Assembly (NCBI GenBank): GCA_948602995.1
Contig: CAPEBR010000028.1
Location: 1-46,547 of the forward strand
Length of the DNA: 46,547 nt
From: an uncultured Dorea sp.
GTDB taxonomy: Bacteria; Bacillota; Clostridia; Lachnospirales; Lachnospiraceae
Direction: 5' to 3'
This document shows, one piece after another, positions 25,597 through 34,770 of the stretch. Numbering within the stretch: position 1 is the stretch's first letter; each line of letters opens with the position of its first letter. A model generated the notes under the pieces. The model was not told where the DNA came from and did no database searches. It saw nothing but the letters and a program-made list of their open reading frames with translations. The translations under genes were made by a program, and so were the position numbers.

Positions 25597-27177
25597 GTGA
25601 AAGAGTTTCATGTGACAGGAACATGTAATCCCAGGCTGCACTACATGGTGGATGTCAATGGGCGGATTGAGCAGATTACGAGAGACTATATTGAAAAGGG
25701 GAAATATTTTACAATTAACAGGGCAAGACAATACGGAAAGACAACAACGATGTTTCTTCTGAGAAAGCGCCTTCAGGAGAAATATCTTGTGATATTTATC
25801 AGCTTTGAGGCGGCGGACGAAATGTTTGTTTCTTCTTATGCGCTGGCTGCCGGATTGCAGCGGAGTATTGGCCGCCAGCTTCGTATGCAGAATACCCCGG
25901 AGGACATTTTGAAAATATGGGAACAGCCGGTTTCAAGACAATTTGCTTTCGATGATCTGGGGGAGAGAATCTCTGGGCTGTGTCTGAAGTGCGGCAGAAG
26001 GACTGTGCTGATGATTGACGAGGTTGATAAGAATTCGGATAATCAGGTGTTTTTAGGCTTCCTCGGTCTTTTGCGGTCGAAATATCTGGCGCAGGCAGGA
26101 GGAATGGATACAACATTTCAGTCCGTTATATTGGCTAGTGTCTATGATATTAAGAATTTAAAGCTAAAACTCCGGTCAGATGAGGAATCAAAGTATAATA
26201 GTCCGTGGAACATTGCGGAAGACTTTAATATAGATTTAAGCTTCTGTCCGGAGGATATTACCGGGATGTTAATGGAATATGAAACAGACAGAGCCATAGG
26301 AATGGATATTCCGGAAATGAGCCAGTGGATCTATGATTATACTGACGGGTATCCTTATATGGTGTCTCGGCTCTGCAAGCTAATTGACGAACGGATTGCA
26401 GGGACTGCGGATTTCCCTAAAAAGAAAGATGCCTGGACAAAGGAGGGGGGACTGGAAGCAGTCAGGTTGTTTTTGAAGGAGCCCAATACCTTGTTTGATG
26501 ATATGGTGAAAAAGCTTTATGATTACCCAGAAGTAAAGGACATGTTGTGCGGCATCCTTTTCCGTGGAATTCGTTATTCTTTTGAAATTAATAATCCCAG
26601 TATTAATGTGGGAGTGATGTTTGGATTTGTAAAGGAAAGGGAAAATGCGGTTGCAATTGCGAACCGGCTTTTTGAGACGAAAATGTACAATCTTTTCCTT
26701 TCGGAGGCAGAACTGGAGGGTAAGAGGATTTATGATACTCTGACAGAACACAACCAATTTGTCATACATGGAATGCTCCAGATGCGTCTCGTGATGGAAA
26801 AGTTTTATGAGTATTTTGAAGAAATATTTAGTAATCATGAAGAAAGATTTATAGAAGCAGAAGGAAGACGTATCTTTTTAATGTACCTCAGGCCAATTAT
26901 AAATGGTTCCGGGAACTATTATATTGAAGCACAGACGAGGGATCGCACGAGGACGGATGTGATTGTAGATTATAAATCACAGCGTTTTGTTATTGAAATG
27001 AAGCTGTGGAAAGGAAATGCCTATAATGAGCGGGGAGAGAGACAACTGTTTGAGTATTTGGATTTCTATGGGGAGGACACAGGGTATCTTTTGAGCTTCA
27101 ACTTTAATAAGAAGAAACGGACAGGAATCAGAGAAGTATTATTTGAGGAAAAGAAAATAGTGGAAATTGTGGTGTGA
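25597..27177 (+). CDS. AAA-like ATPase with C-terminal PD-(D/E)XK nuclease domain, copy B
   Basis: 526 residues from GTG 25597 (GGGAGG eight bases upstream; an in-frame TTG at 25564 is not needed). Same architecture as copy A: P-loop FTINRARQYGKTTTMFLLRK, Walker B TVLMIDEVDKNSDNQVFLGF, FQSVILASVYDIKNLK, SPWNIAEDFN and YTDGYPYMVSRLCKLIDE. Nuclease core IEAQTRDRTRTDVIVDY and FVIEMKLWKGNAYNERGERQ, ending EIVV. It lies five bases before the next gene and may form an operon with it and the DUF4132-family gene. The catalytic D...ExK residues are all present, so unlike the remnants at 3780 and 6348 this copy should be active. Cellular role unknown. Confidence 0.85.
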   Translation: MKEFHVTGTCNPRLHYMVDVNGRIEQITRDYIEKGKYFTINRARQYGKTTTMFLLRKRLQEKYLVIFISFEAADEMFVSSYALAAGLQRSIGRQLRMQNTPEDILKIWEQPVSRQFAFDDLGERISGLCLKCGRRTVLMIDEVDKNSDNQVFLGFLGLLRSKYLAQAGGMDTTFQSVILASVYDIKNLKLKLRSDEESKYNSPWNIAEDFNIDLSFCPEDITGMLMEYETDRAIGMDIPEMSQWIYDYTDGYPYMVSRLCKLIDERIAGTADFPKKKDAWTKEGGLEAVRLFLKEPNTLFDDMVKKLYDYPEVKDMLCGILFRGIRYSFEINNPSINVGVMFGFVKERENAVAIANRLFETKMYNLFLSEAELEGKRIYDTLTEHNQFVIHGMLQMRLVMEKFYEYFEEIFSNHEERFIEAEGRRIFLMYLRPIINGSGNYYIEAQTRDRTRTDVIVDYKSQRFVIEMKLWKGNAYNERGERQLFEYLDFYGEDTGYLLSFNFNKKKRTGIREVLFEEKKIVEIVV

Positions 27178-27181
27178 AAAC

Positions 27182-27586
27182 ATGAAGCTGAACATTATTA
27201 GGAAAAAGGCCTCTAGTCTGAGGGAGCTTTCAAGGGAGCAGGCACAGATCCCTGACGTTTCTACGCTGGAGGAGCTTTTGGGGGAACTTGTGAAGGAGGA
27301 ATTTAGGAAGAGAAAGGATGCCGTCCAGGCGGATCCTGTGCTTTCGGAAAATGAGATGAAGGATCAGGAGAGGATTGGAAGAATCCGTTTTTCCGCTTCT
27401 TATGAGGAAAATATGGGAGATATAGAAACGGCGATTCAGGTCATGCGGCAGGATTTTGAAGACGGGCTGTTCCGGGTATACCTGAACGGGAAGGAATGTC
27501 TGGAATTAAAGGAGAAGCTGAAAATAAAAGACGGGGATGAGGTTGTGCTGCTGCGTTTTGTCATGCTGGCAGGCCGGATGTGGTAA
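27182..27586 (+). CDS. Hypothetical protein with a possible beta-grasp-like C-terminus
   Basis: 134 residues from ATG 27182, five bases after the AAA gene stop; an in-frame ATG at 27167 overlaps that gene. There is no strong ribosome binding site, so coupling to the upstream gene is likely. N-terminal half: charged helix (MKLNIIRKKASSLRELSREQ, LEELLGELVKEEFRKRKD). C-terminal part: GLFRVYLNGKECLELKEKL then KIKDGDEVVLLRFVMLAGRM, a pattern of strands and a turn (KDGDEVVLL) like the end of MoaD/ThiS/ubiquitin-type beta-grasp proteins, but without the terminal GG. That likeness is only by eye. It sits between an ATPase/nuclease and the large DUF4132-family gene (28 bases downstream) and may be a partner of the latter. 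Otherwise I do not recognise it. Confidence 0.7.
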   Translation: MKLNIIRKKASSLRELSREQAQIPDVSTLEELLGELVKEEFRKRKDAVQADPVLSENEMKDQERIGRIRFSASYEENMGDIETAIQVMRQDFEDGLFRVYLNGKECLELKEKLKIKDGDEVVLLRFVMLAGRMW

Positions 27587-27614
27587 TTATATAGGAAGGG
27601 AGTAAAAAAGAAGA

Positions 27615-30600
27615 ATGGATCAAAAAGAGCTTATTTCCCGGCTGCGGGAGTATAACAGGGCGCGGAAAGCTCTGGCATGTTCGAATTTGGAAAAACAGTG
27701 TATGAAATATGTAGACGAACATGATTATCTGTACACTTACATCAATTATGAAGCGGAGCTTCCGGTGCAGGCAGAGGAATTTTTAAGAAAGAACCGTCGT
27801 TTTAAAGGGCTTTTAGGAGAAGATCATGAAAGGCTCTGTCTGTATCTCGGGCATATTCAGGAATACAGCTGCAATGACGGACTGGTCCGCATGGATGTCA
27901 GAAGCAAAAGATTTTCACGCTACCGAAACAAAGTTCTTCAGGCAGTCTGGGCTTTTTATCTGTTTTATGGCGCCAGGCTGTCTTTAAAGGAGCTGATTTA
28001 CGGGGAATACAAGGATCTGCTTTACAGTGTAGATTTCTCCCAGGTGATCGCGGCAGAGCTTTTAGCAGAAAATCCGGAGGCAGTCCGGTACTGTATGGAG
28101 GCGCTGACCAGTGAGAACAACACAGCGGTTCTGACAAGAGGCGTGATCATCGGAGTAGAGCAGAGCCACAACCGGGAACTTCAGGAGACACTGCTTCGGG
28201 TTTTCCTGGCGGCAAAGCTGCAGGAGGGTTTCCGGCAGAGCGTGGTGGAGACAGCGGATGAGAATGGCCTTCCCTTTTTCCTCGACTTACTGGATGCCAT
28301 CCAAAGGGATAACCTGCTGCGCTTTTCCTCTGTGCAGAGGGCGGTGCTTACATGGATTGGTATCGGCTGGCAGGAGGTAAAGGAAAAGGATGTGAGGTAT
28401 ATCTTCGACCTGCTTGTACGGGGCTTTAAAGGGGAAGAAATCCTGCCGGAGAATCCGCTGGATCTTTATATCAGGCTTTACTGCATGGGCGCACTTGATG
28501 TGGAAGCAGCGGTAAAAGAGGCCTGCGGCCTTTTGGGAAGCGGCCACCGGTATATTGTGGCCAGCGCCCTGGTTTACCTGAGCCTAACCAAAAGCTTTCA
28601 TGTGGCAGAGCATCTTGACTTTCCTGAAAAGTTTGGAGAGGATGAGTGGATCATGGCGCTTTTCTTTGCAGAATGTATCCGGACCGGGGACAATGTGAAG
28701 AGACTGCGCCTGTCAGGGGAAGAGACAGAGAAGCTTTATCTGCAGACAGAGAAGTTTCTTAGGACTCTTGGAAGCAGGAAAACAGTTTCCTCGAAAGGCT
28801 TTGAGTGGTTTCAGGTGACGCTTGCGAAGGAGAGCCTTTGCCTTTTTATGATTCAGCTCTTGGAAAAGCATGCGACTCCCCGGATGGCAGAGCTGTTTCT
28901 TCCTTACGCGGCGTCTACTCTTCGCTGGACGAACCTGGATTTCTTTATGGGAAAATGTTTCCCCCTGGTGCCGGAGACAGCGAGAAAGCGGTTTATGGAA
29001 AAAGAGATCATTTCCTCCAATGAGGATCTTGGGAAATGGATTGTAAAAGAATATGGTAAGTTGTCACTGACAGAGGAGGAGCTTCTCGGGCTGGAGGGGC
29101 GGCTTACAACGAAGAAGGCCAGGGCAAGGGCATATATTGTAGATGTGCTTGCCGCACAGAAAAAGGAGCGGGCGCAGGCCAGCTATGACAGGCTTAAGGA
29201 TTCGAAGTCAAAGACAATCCGCGAGTCCGCGCTGGAGCTTCGGAAAAAAGCAGGACTTGTGAAGGAAAGCGAAGCGGTATATGCTGAGGCCGTTGTTTCT
29301 CCTGTGGAAATCAAGGGGAGGGAGGAGGGCTTTGACCTCTATGAGCCAGGGCATAGATACGAACTGGAATCTCCGGAATTTCTGCAGGTATCTGAAAAGG
29401 GACTTCTGAAAAAAGAAAAGCGGGTGGATCTTAAAAGGGTGTTCCCCTGGGATAAAAAGCAGGTAATAGAATACATCCGCCGGTGGGGAGAGCGGATTCA
29501 GGAGCATGAGGACGATGAGTATTATACAGGGCATGAGTACCGGCAGATAAAAGACAGGGGGTTCTACCCTCTTAATTACAAGGAAACGGGGCTTGGCGCG
29601 TTACCGCTTGGAGATGTGTGGAGAAACTATTTTCAGGAGGACGGGCTTGCAAAAGAGGTTGTGTTTGAGATCCGTTTCTTGTTAGAGACTACCTGTGATT
29701 CCATTTTTCTGGAAAAGGTTCTGGATGTAAAGTCAGATCTTTTTACTCTGGACAGGAGAGAGCTCAGGGACATTCCTTATACAGGGCATCTTGAGACAAT
29801 CTTCTCCCGGTATTTTCAGGAGGTTTCGACAGGGGATCGTTTCCAGGAAACTGCGGCCCTGCTTCTGCAGCTGGTGGCCCGTTATGGGAAATTTCTTAAG
29901 TATAAGAAGAAGGACTATAGTGATAAGGAAGTGGAGCACGCGCTTACGGACAACAGGAGCATTTATTTCCTGAAAGGGGAGCTTCATCTGGAGCAGGGAG
30001 ATGACGACAGCTTCAGACGGTATTTTCCAGTGGCATTCGAATTATTTAACAGATATGCCCTGGGGAATCCGCAGACAGTCCAGGGGAAACCTCTGATTGA
30101 GCCTCTTCTGCTTGCGCGGGCAGTGTGCCTGGGGATGCTGCCAAAGGAGGCGCTCTATGAGGGAATACTGGACACCCACACGGAGAGGAAACAGTATTAT
30201 TATGGAAGTGAGAGGGGACAGCTCTTCGAAGCATTCCGGGATGCGTACTTTGAGGGGAAGGGAATATGGGGCATGAATCCACATATGTCTCTTGACGGAT
30301 ACCGGCATATTCGGTGTGATTTTAAGCAGGAGGTATTCGGATGTCTCCGAGATGCGCTGGATCGAATTACAGATGTTTTACTCAGTATGGAAGTCCAGCG
30401 GCTCAATGAAAAGACAGCAGTGACAGATTATGTGGAGTCCCTTACAGTAATCCGCGGCGTGCAATATCTGCTCCTGGCCCTTAAGGTGCTGGAAGGTGAG
30501 GACATTAAGCGAAACGGAAGCAGATGGGAACGGAATACGGTGTTTGCAGACGTCATCCGGCACTGCTATCCCATGCTTCGGGTGAATCAGGCCGGAAGCG

Positions 30601-32546
30601 GCGGGGCAAAGATGCTGTCAGCAGAAGAACTGCCGGAGATAGATGAGGCAGCGGCTCTGCCGGCAGAAGAACTGCCGGAGATAGACGAGGCAGCGGTCCT
30701 GTCAGCAGCACACATACCGGAGGAGCGGCTGGTGGAGACGGCTATGATGTCTTCCCAGTGGATTGACGTCATAGAGGAGGTACTTGGATGGGACGGATTC
30801 AAGGAGGCATGCTATTATTTTACGGCCCATATGAAGCAGTATGATTTAAAACAGAAAAAGGCGGAAATCGCCAGGTATACAGAGCTTGAGCCTGAGGATC
30901 TGTATGATGGCGCATTTGATATGGACTGGTGCAAAAATGTGTATGAATCACTTGGTGAGAAGCGTTTTGCGCTCCTTTACAAAGCATCGAAGTTCCTGTG
31001 CGACAATTCCTTCCACACGCGTGCAAGGAAATATGCAGATGCCTGCCTTGGCAAAAAGGGAAAGGAAGTATGGAAGAAGGAGGCCATGGAAAAGCGAAAC
31101 AAGGATGCGCTGAACGCTTACTGTATCTGTCCCATTGAGGATGACGCGGATCTGCTTGAACGGTATCTGTATGTGCAGCAGTTTCTGAAGGAGTCGAAGC
31201 AGTTCGGCGCCCAGCGCCAGGCCAGTGAGAAGCGTGCGGCAGAGATGGCGCTGATGAATCTGGCGAAAAATTCCCGGTTTGAGACAGTGACCAGGCTGTC
31301 CTGGATGATGGAAAGCGAAGAGGTGCGGCAGAATCAGGATGTGCTTACGCCCAGGGCTCTTTCGGACGGGACTTCCGGGGCAAAGGACTGTGTAGAAGCA
31401 TGGATTGAGATTGACAGCCAGGGAAGAAATGAGATCCATATCCGCAAGAACGGAAAGAATCAGAAGTCCGTTCCGTCTGCATATAAAAAGAATGAGTGGA
31501 TTGTATATTTAAAGGAAATCCATGCCCGGTGGCAGGAGCAGTATAAGCGTTCCAGGAGGATGCTGGAACAGGCTATGGAGGAACGGACGGAATTTCTGTG
31601 GGAAGAACTTGGGATGATGATGACCAATCCCATCGTGTCGCCTATGCTGGAAAAGCTGGTGCTGATAAGTGGGGAGAAGGTGGGATTTGTCACTGACGAG
31701 GGCTTTCTGGCACAGCTTAAGGGGGAAGCGGGAGAATCTGTGAGGATTGCTCATCCTTATGATCTCTATGAGATGGGGCTTTGGAGCAGCTATCAGAAGC
31801 AGGTGTTTGATTTTGGCCAGGTGCAGCCCTTTAAGCAGGTGTTCCGGGAGCTGTATCTGAAGCTTCCAGATGAGCTTGACCTGCCGGATACGAGGCGGTA
31901 TTCGGGTTATCAGATTCAGACGAAGAAGGCAGCGGCAGCCTTAAAAAGCAGGAAATGGAATGTGAGCTATGAGAATGGCCTTGAGCGGGTTTATTATAAG
32001 GACAATCTGGTAGTGAACCTGTATGCCCAGGCAGACTGGTTTTCCCCGGGAGATATCGAAGCTCCGGCGATCGAATATGTTGCCTTTTATTCCAGGAAGG
32101 ACGGGAGTCAGGTGCTGATCCGGGATATTGACCCGGTAACATTTTCAGAAACCATGAGGGATGTGGACATGGCGGTGAGCACCGCGTACGTGGGAGGCGT
32201 GGATCCGGTTACTTCCTTCTCTACCATGGAGCTTCGCCGGACAATTGCGGAGTATACCTGCAGCCTGATGAAGCTTCCGAATGTGACGGTGAAGGAGCAT
32301 TTTGCAGATATTGAAGGCGGGCTGAATCATTACAGTGTGCATCTTGGAAGCGGCGTGGTGCACCAGTCGGGCGGCGGCTCGATCCATATTGTCCCGGTGC
32401 ACAGCGGAAAGCGCGGCAAGGTATATCTGCCGTTTCTTGATGAAGACCCGAAGACAGCAGAAATCCTTTCCAAGATTGTGATGCTCGCAGAGGACGGGAA
32501 GATCAAGGATCCGGAGATCCTCCGCCAGATTGTAAGGCAAGTATAA
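27615..32546 (+). CDS. Very large DUF4132/DUF5724-family protein
   Basis: 1643 residues, no signal peptide or membrane segment. The N-terminal ~560 residues are helical and HEAT-like (for example ASYDRLKDSKSKTIRESALE). The middle contains FPWDKKQVIEYIRRWGERI and long helical stretches. From about residue 1195 the DUF4132 pattern begins (KRAAEMALMNLAKNSRF, TRLSWMMES), continuing with HPYDLYEMGLWSSYQKQVF near 1381, QPFKQVFRELYLKLPDELD, DWFSPGDIEAPAIEYVAFY, FSETMRDVDMAVSTAYVGGV and the closing HLGSGVVHQSGGGSIHIVPV with YLPFLDEDPKTAEILSKI. Function is unestablished; relatives often occur near MoxR-type ATPase and VWA genes, which are absent here. A 14-residue unit is duplicated near residue 1010. 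The last codon and TAA lie within the arm of the hairpin element 32540-32700. Confidence 0.85.
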   Translation: MDQKELISRLREYNRARKALACSNLEKQCMKYVDEHDYLYTYINYEAELPVQAEEFLRKNRRFKGLLGEDHERLCLYLGHIQEYSCNDGLVRMDVRSKRFSRYRNKVLQAVWAFYLFYGARLSLKELIYGEYKDLLYSVDFSQVIAAELLAENPEAVRYCMEALTSENNTAVLTRGVIIGVEQSHNRELQETLLRVFLAAKLQEGFRQSVVETADENGLPFFLDLLDAIQRDNLLRFSSVQRAVLTWIGIGWQEVKEKDVRYIFDLLVRGFKGEEILPENPLDLYIRLYCMGALDVEAAVKEACGLLGSGHRYIVASALVYLSLTKSFHVAEHLDFPEKFGEDEWIMALFFAECIRTGDNVKRLRLSGEETEKLYLQTEKFLRTLGSRKTVSSKGFEWFQVTLAKESLCLFMIQLLEKHATPRMAELFLPYAASTLRWTNLDFFMGKCFPLVPETARKRFMEKEIISSNEDLGKWIVKEYGKLSLTEEELLGLEGRLTTKKARARAYIVDVLAAQKKERAQASYDRLKDSKSKTIRESALELRKKAGLVKESEAVYAEAVVSPVEIKGREEGFDLYEPGHRYELESPEFLQVSEKGLLKKEKRVDLKRVFPWDKKQVIEYIRRWGERIQEHEDDEYYTGHEYRQIKDRGFYPLNYKETGLGALPLGDVWRNYFQEDGLAKEVVFEIRFLLETTCDSIFLEKVLDVKSDLFTLDRRELRDIPYTGHLETIFSRYFQEVSTGDRFQETAALLLQLVARYGKFLKYKKKDYSDKEVEHALTDNRSIYFLKGELHLEQGDDDSFRRYFPVAFELFNRYALGNPQTVQGKPLIEPLLLARAVCLGMLPKEALYEGILDTHTERKQYYYGSERGQLFEAFRDAYFEGKGIWGMNPHMSLDGYRHIRCDFKQEVFGCLRDALDRITDVLLSMEVQRLNEKTAVTDYVESLTVIRGVQYLLLALKVLEGEDIKRNGSRWERNTVFADVIRHCYPMLRVNQAGSGGAKMLSAEELPEIDEAAALPAEELPEIDEAAVLSAAHIPEERLVETAMMSSQWIDVIEEVLGWDGFKEACYYFTAHMKQYDLKQKKAEIARYTELEPEDLYDGAFDMDWCKNVYESLGEKRFALLYKASKFLCDNSFHTRARKYADACLGKKGKEVWKKEAMEKRNKDALNAYCICPIEDDADLLERYLYVQQFLKESKQFGAQRQASEKRAAEMALMNLAKNSRFETVTRLSWMMESEEVRQNQDVLTPRALSDGTSGAKDCVEAWIEIDSQGRNEIHIRKNGKNQKSVPSAYKKNEWIVYLKEIHARWQEQYKRSRRMLEQAMEERTEFLWEELGMMMTNPIVSPMLEKLVLISGEKVGFVTDEGFLAQLKGEAGESVRIAHPYDLYEMGLWSSYQKQVFDFGQVQPFKQVFRELYLKLPDELDLPDTRRYSGYQIQTKKAAAALKSRKWNVSYENGLERVYYKDNLVVNLYAQADWFSPGDIEAPAIEYVAFYSRKDGSQVLIRDIDPVTFSETMRDVDMAVSTAYVGGVDPVTSFSTMELRRTIAEYTCSLMKLPNVTVKEHFADIEGGLNHYSVHLGSGVVHQSGGGSIHIVPVHSGKRGKVYLPFLDEDPKTAEILSKIVMLAEDGKIKDPEILRQIVRQV
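30621..30704 (+). repeat. 42-bp tandem duplication within the DUF4132-family gene
   Basis: Two consecutive 42-bp units begin at 30621 and 30663 (GCAGAAGAACTGCCGGAGAT then AGAYGAGGCAGCGG). They encode AEELPEIDEAAALP and AEELPEIDEAAVLS, an acidic, probably unstructured linker. The few differences are mostly silent or conservative. Confidence 0.9.
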
Positions 32547-32700
32547 TCCACACTAATTATCGATACGTTACACGCAGGATAAATTTTCAGCCTGCAAGGC
32601 GGAGGAACGAGGCGTAGCGGTGGCTACGCCGATTGACGACAACGCGGCAGATGGAAATTTAGACAAGTGAAACGTACGGTTAATTAGTGTGGGTTATACT
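32540..32700. repeat. 161-bp element forming one long imperfect hairpin
   Basis: Everything is symmetrical about 32620. The outer arms are AGTATAATCCACACTAATTA (32540-32559) and, read on the other strand from 32700, AGTATAACCCACACTAATTA, and the match continues as CGATACGTT versus CCGTACGTT. The inner arms are AAATTTTCAGCCTGC (32581-32595) and, inverted, AAATTTCCATCTGCC (32660-32646). The apex stem is GGCGTAGC/GCTACGCC (32611-32630). It contains no gene. It begins in the last codons of the DUF4132-family gene and ends 16 bp before the response-regulator start. The structure suggests a MITE-like or RNA-hairpin repeat. Confidence 0.85.
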
Positions 32701-32716
32701 GGACAGGAGTTAGCAG

Positions 32717-33400
32717 ATGAAATATGATTGCTTAATTATAGATGATGAGAAGATGCTTGCCGACAGTACTGCGGAGTATTTTAATCTGTTTGGCGTGAAA
32801 GCTGCCGCTGTATACAGTGCTTCGCAGTGCAGGGATTTTCTAAAGGACAATCAGGCAGGGCTCTTGCTTCTTGATATTAATCTGGGCGATGGAAGCGGAT
32901 TTGAATTATGTAAGGAACTGCGGGAAGGAACGGAGATTCCCATCCTGTTTATTTCTGCCAGGACAAGTGACGACGATAAGATTATCGCCCTTAATATCGG
33001 AGGGGACGACTACATTCAGAAGCCATGCTCCCTGGGAGTTCTTCTTGCGAAGGTGAAAGTGGTGCTGAAGCGTTTTGGGCCGAGACCGGATGCGGACAGA
33101 TACTTTGATGACCGTCTGACAGTGGATTTTATGGCAAAACAGGTATTTGTGGAGGGGAACCCCGTGAAGCTCACGGCCCTGGAATTCAGGCTGCTGTCCT
33201 GCCTGATAAAAAATAAAAACAAGGTTCTGTCAAAGCAGGAGCTTTTTGAGGAGGTATGGGAAGACAGATTTACAGGTGACGGCACGCTGAATGTGCACAT
33301 CCGGAAAATCCGGGAGGCAATTGAGAGGGATCCGGGAAAGCCGGAATACATCCGTACCGTGTGGGGCGATGGCTACAGGTTTTGCGGGGAAATGCAATGA
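32717..33400 (+). CDS. OmpR-family response regulator
   Basis: 227 residues. Receiver domain 1-115 with acidic pocket DD (9-10), phosphoacceptor D53 (LLLDINLGDG), the switch Ser/Thr in FISARTSDDDK and Lys in GDDYIQKPCS. C-terminal OmpR/PhoB winged helix about 130-225 (LTALEFRLLSCLIKNKNKVL, TLNVHIRKIREAIE, IRTVWGDGYRF). Cytoplasmic DNA-binding regulator, controlled by the kinase encoded by the overlapping next gene (ATGA). Its likely target is the adjacent ABC transporter, whose promoter region has tandem TTAAGGATTGC repeats. CAGGAG lies upstream of the ATG. Confidence 0.95.
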   Translation: MKYDCLIIDDEKMLADSTAEYFNLFGVKAAAVYSASQCRDFLKDNQAGLLLLDINLGDGSGFELCKELREGTEIPILFISARTSDDDKIIALNIGGDDYIQKPCSLGVLLAKVKVVLKRFGPRPDADRYFDDRLTVDFMAKQVFVEGNPVKLTALEFRLLSCLIKNKNKVLSKQELFEEVWEDRFTGDGTLNVHIRKIREAIERDPGKPEYIRTVWGDGYRFCGEMQ

Positions 33401-34668
33401 AGAGTAAAGCATTTTTAACAGGTCTCCTGCTTATGTTCGCAGCAGAGCTTGCGGCGCTTTTCATTTTCGCGGCGGGGGATGTGGAAAACATGCAGGACGC
33501 CGTCCAGGTAAATGAGGCTGTCCAGTCTGTGCAGGAGGACTGGGATATGATAGAGAAACACGAAAACCGGACAGGTCTTGATTATACTGTGCTTGGCGTG
33601 GACGGGACTGTCATATATAAAACGGAGGAGTCTGTAAGCGAGACGGTGAATGAAGCAGTAATTCACAGAGATACGGTGCTGGAGCTTAAAAAAGACGGGG
33701 CAGCCGTGGGAAAAATCATCATTTACAATGACAGCGCAGAGAACCTGAAACGCCGGCAGAAGATACTGGTAATGTTTCTGACAATCGGGGCGTTATTTCA
33801 GTGCACCCTCTGCGTGGGATATTTTCTTTATCTGAACTGTATAGTGATTAAGCCCTTCCATAAGCTTCGGGGCTTTGCGGAGCGTATTGCAGGTGGTAAT
33901 CTTGATATTCCTCTTGAAATGGACAGGAAGAATCTTTTCGGCGCGTTTACAGAGAGCTTTGACATCATGCGTTCAGAGCTTCGCAGAGCAAGAAAGGCAG
34001 AGGCAGCGGCAAATGCAGCCAAAAAGGAGCTGGTGGCGAAGCTGTCCCATGACATTAAGACCCCGGTGGCAAGCATCAAAGCCGCTTCGGAGGTGGGGGC
34101 TGCCCTCGCAGACAATGAAAGACTTCGGGAGAACTATACACAGATCATTTGCAAGGCAGATCAGATCAATACGCTGATCTCCAACCTGTTCACTGCTACG
34201 TTGGAAGAACTTGAACAACTTCCGGTAACGTCGGAGGACATGGAAAGCAGGGAGATCAGGCGTCTTCTGGAGAATGCCGATTACCTTGGCCGGGCGGATA
34301 TTCCGGATATTCCGGACTGCATCCTGTATGCGGATCAGCTCCGGCTTCAGCAGGTGTTTGATAATATTTTTGCAAACTCATATAAGTATGCAGGCACGCC
34401 GATTGTGGTTTCGGCTTTTATTTCGGATGGCTGTATGACAGTTAGTGTGGAGGACTCTGGAGGCGGCATCAGTGTGGAGGAGCTTCCGATTATTAAGGAA
34501 AAATTCAGGCGCGGAAGTAATGCAAAAAAGATAGAGGGCGCCGGACTCGGGCTATATATTTCCGGTTATTTTATGGAAGAGATGCATGGGAGCCTGGTGA
34601 TAGAAAATGGGGAGAAGGGGCTTAGGGTAAGTGTCGGGATTCCGCTTTCGCCTGGAGGGATTTTCTAA
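33397..34668 (+). CDS. Sensor histidine kinase
   Basis: 423 residues from ATG 33397, overlapping the regulator stop as ATGA; a GTG at 33361 would overlap further. Membrane helices at about 5-26 and 123-146 enclose an extracytoplasmic domain of ~95 residues. HAMP linker about 148-200. Dimerisation helix with phosphoacceptor H218 in KLSHDIKTPVAS. ATPase domain: QQVFDNIFANSYKYAG (N box), VEDSGGGIS (G1), KFRRGSNAKKIEGAGLGLYI (F and G2 boxes). It senses an external signal and phosphorylates the partner regulator. With the ABC transporter downstream, the module resembles peptide-antibiotic sensing and detoxification systems, though the sensor domain here is larger than in BceS-type kinases. Confidence 0.94.
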   Translation: MKSKAFLTGLLLMFAAELAALFIFAAGDVENMQDAVQVNEAVQSVQEDWDMIEKHENRTGLDYTVLGVDGTVIYKTEESVSETVNEAVIHRDTVLELKKDGAAVGKIIIYNDSAENLKRRQKILVMFLTIGALFQCTLCVGYFLYLNCIVIKPFHKLRGFAERIAGGNLDIPLEMDRKNLFGAFTESFDIMRSELRRARKAEAAANAAKKELVAKLSHDIKTPVASIKAASEVGAALADNERLRENYTQIICKADQINTLISNLFTATLEELEQLPVTSEDMESREIRRLLENADYLGRADIPDIPDCILYADQLRLQQVFDNIFANSYKYAGTPIVVSAFISDGCMTVSVEDSGGGISVEELPIIKEKFRRGSNAKKIEGAGLGLYISGYFMEEMHGSLVIENGEKGLRVSVGIPLSPGGIF

Positions 34669-34770
34669 GGAGCTGCCGCGGTAGTTCCAAGGATAACGGT
34701 GAATTTTGCAACAGTTCCTGAACAGGATCTTAACAAAAGCTTATCGCGGTCAAGAAGTTTGATTTCAGAT

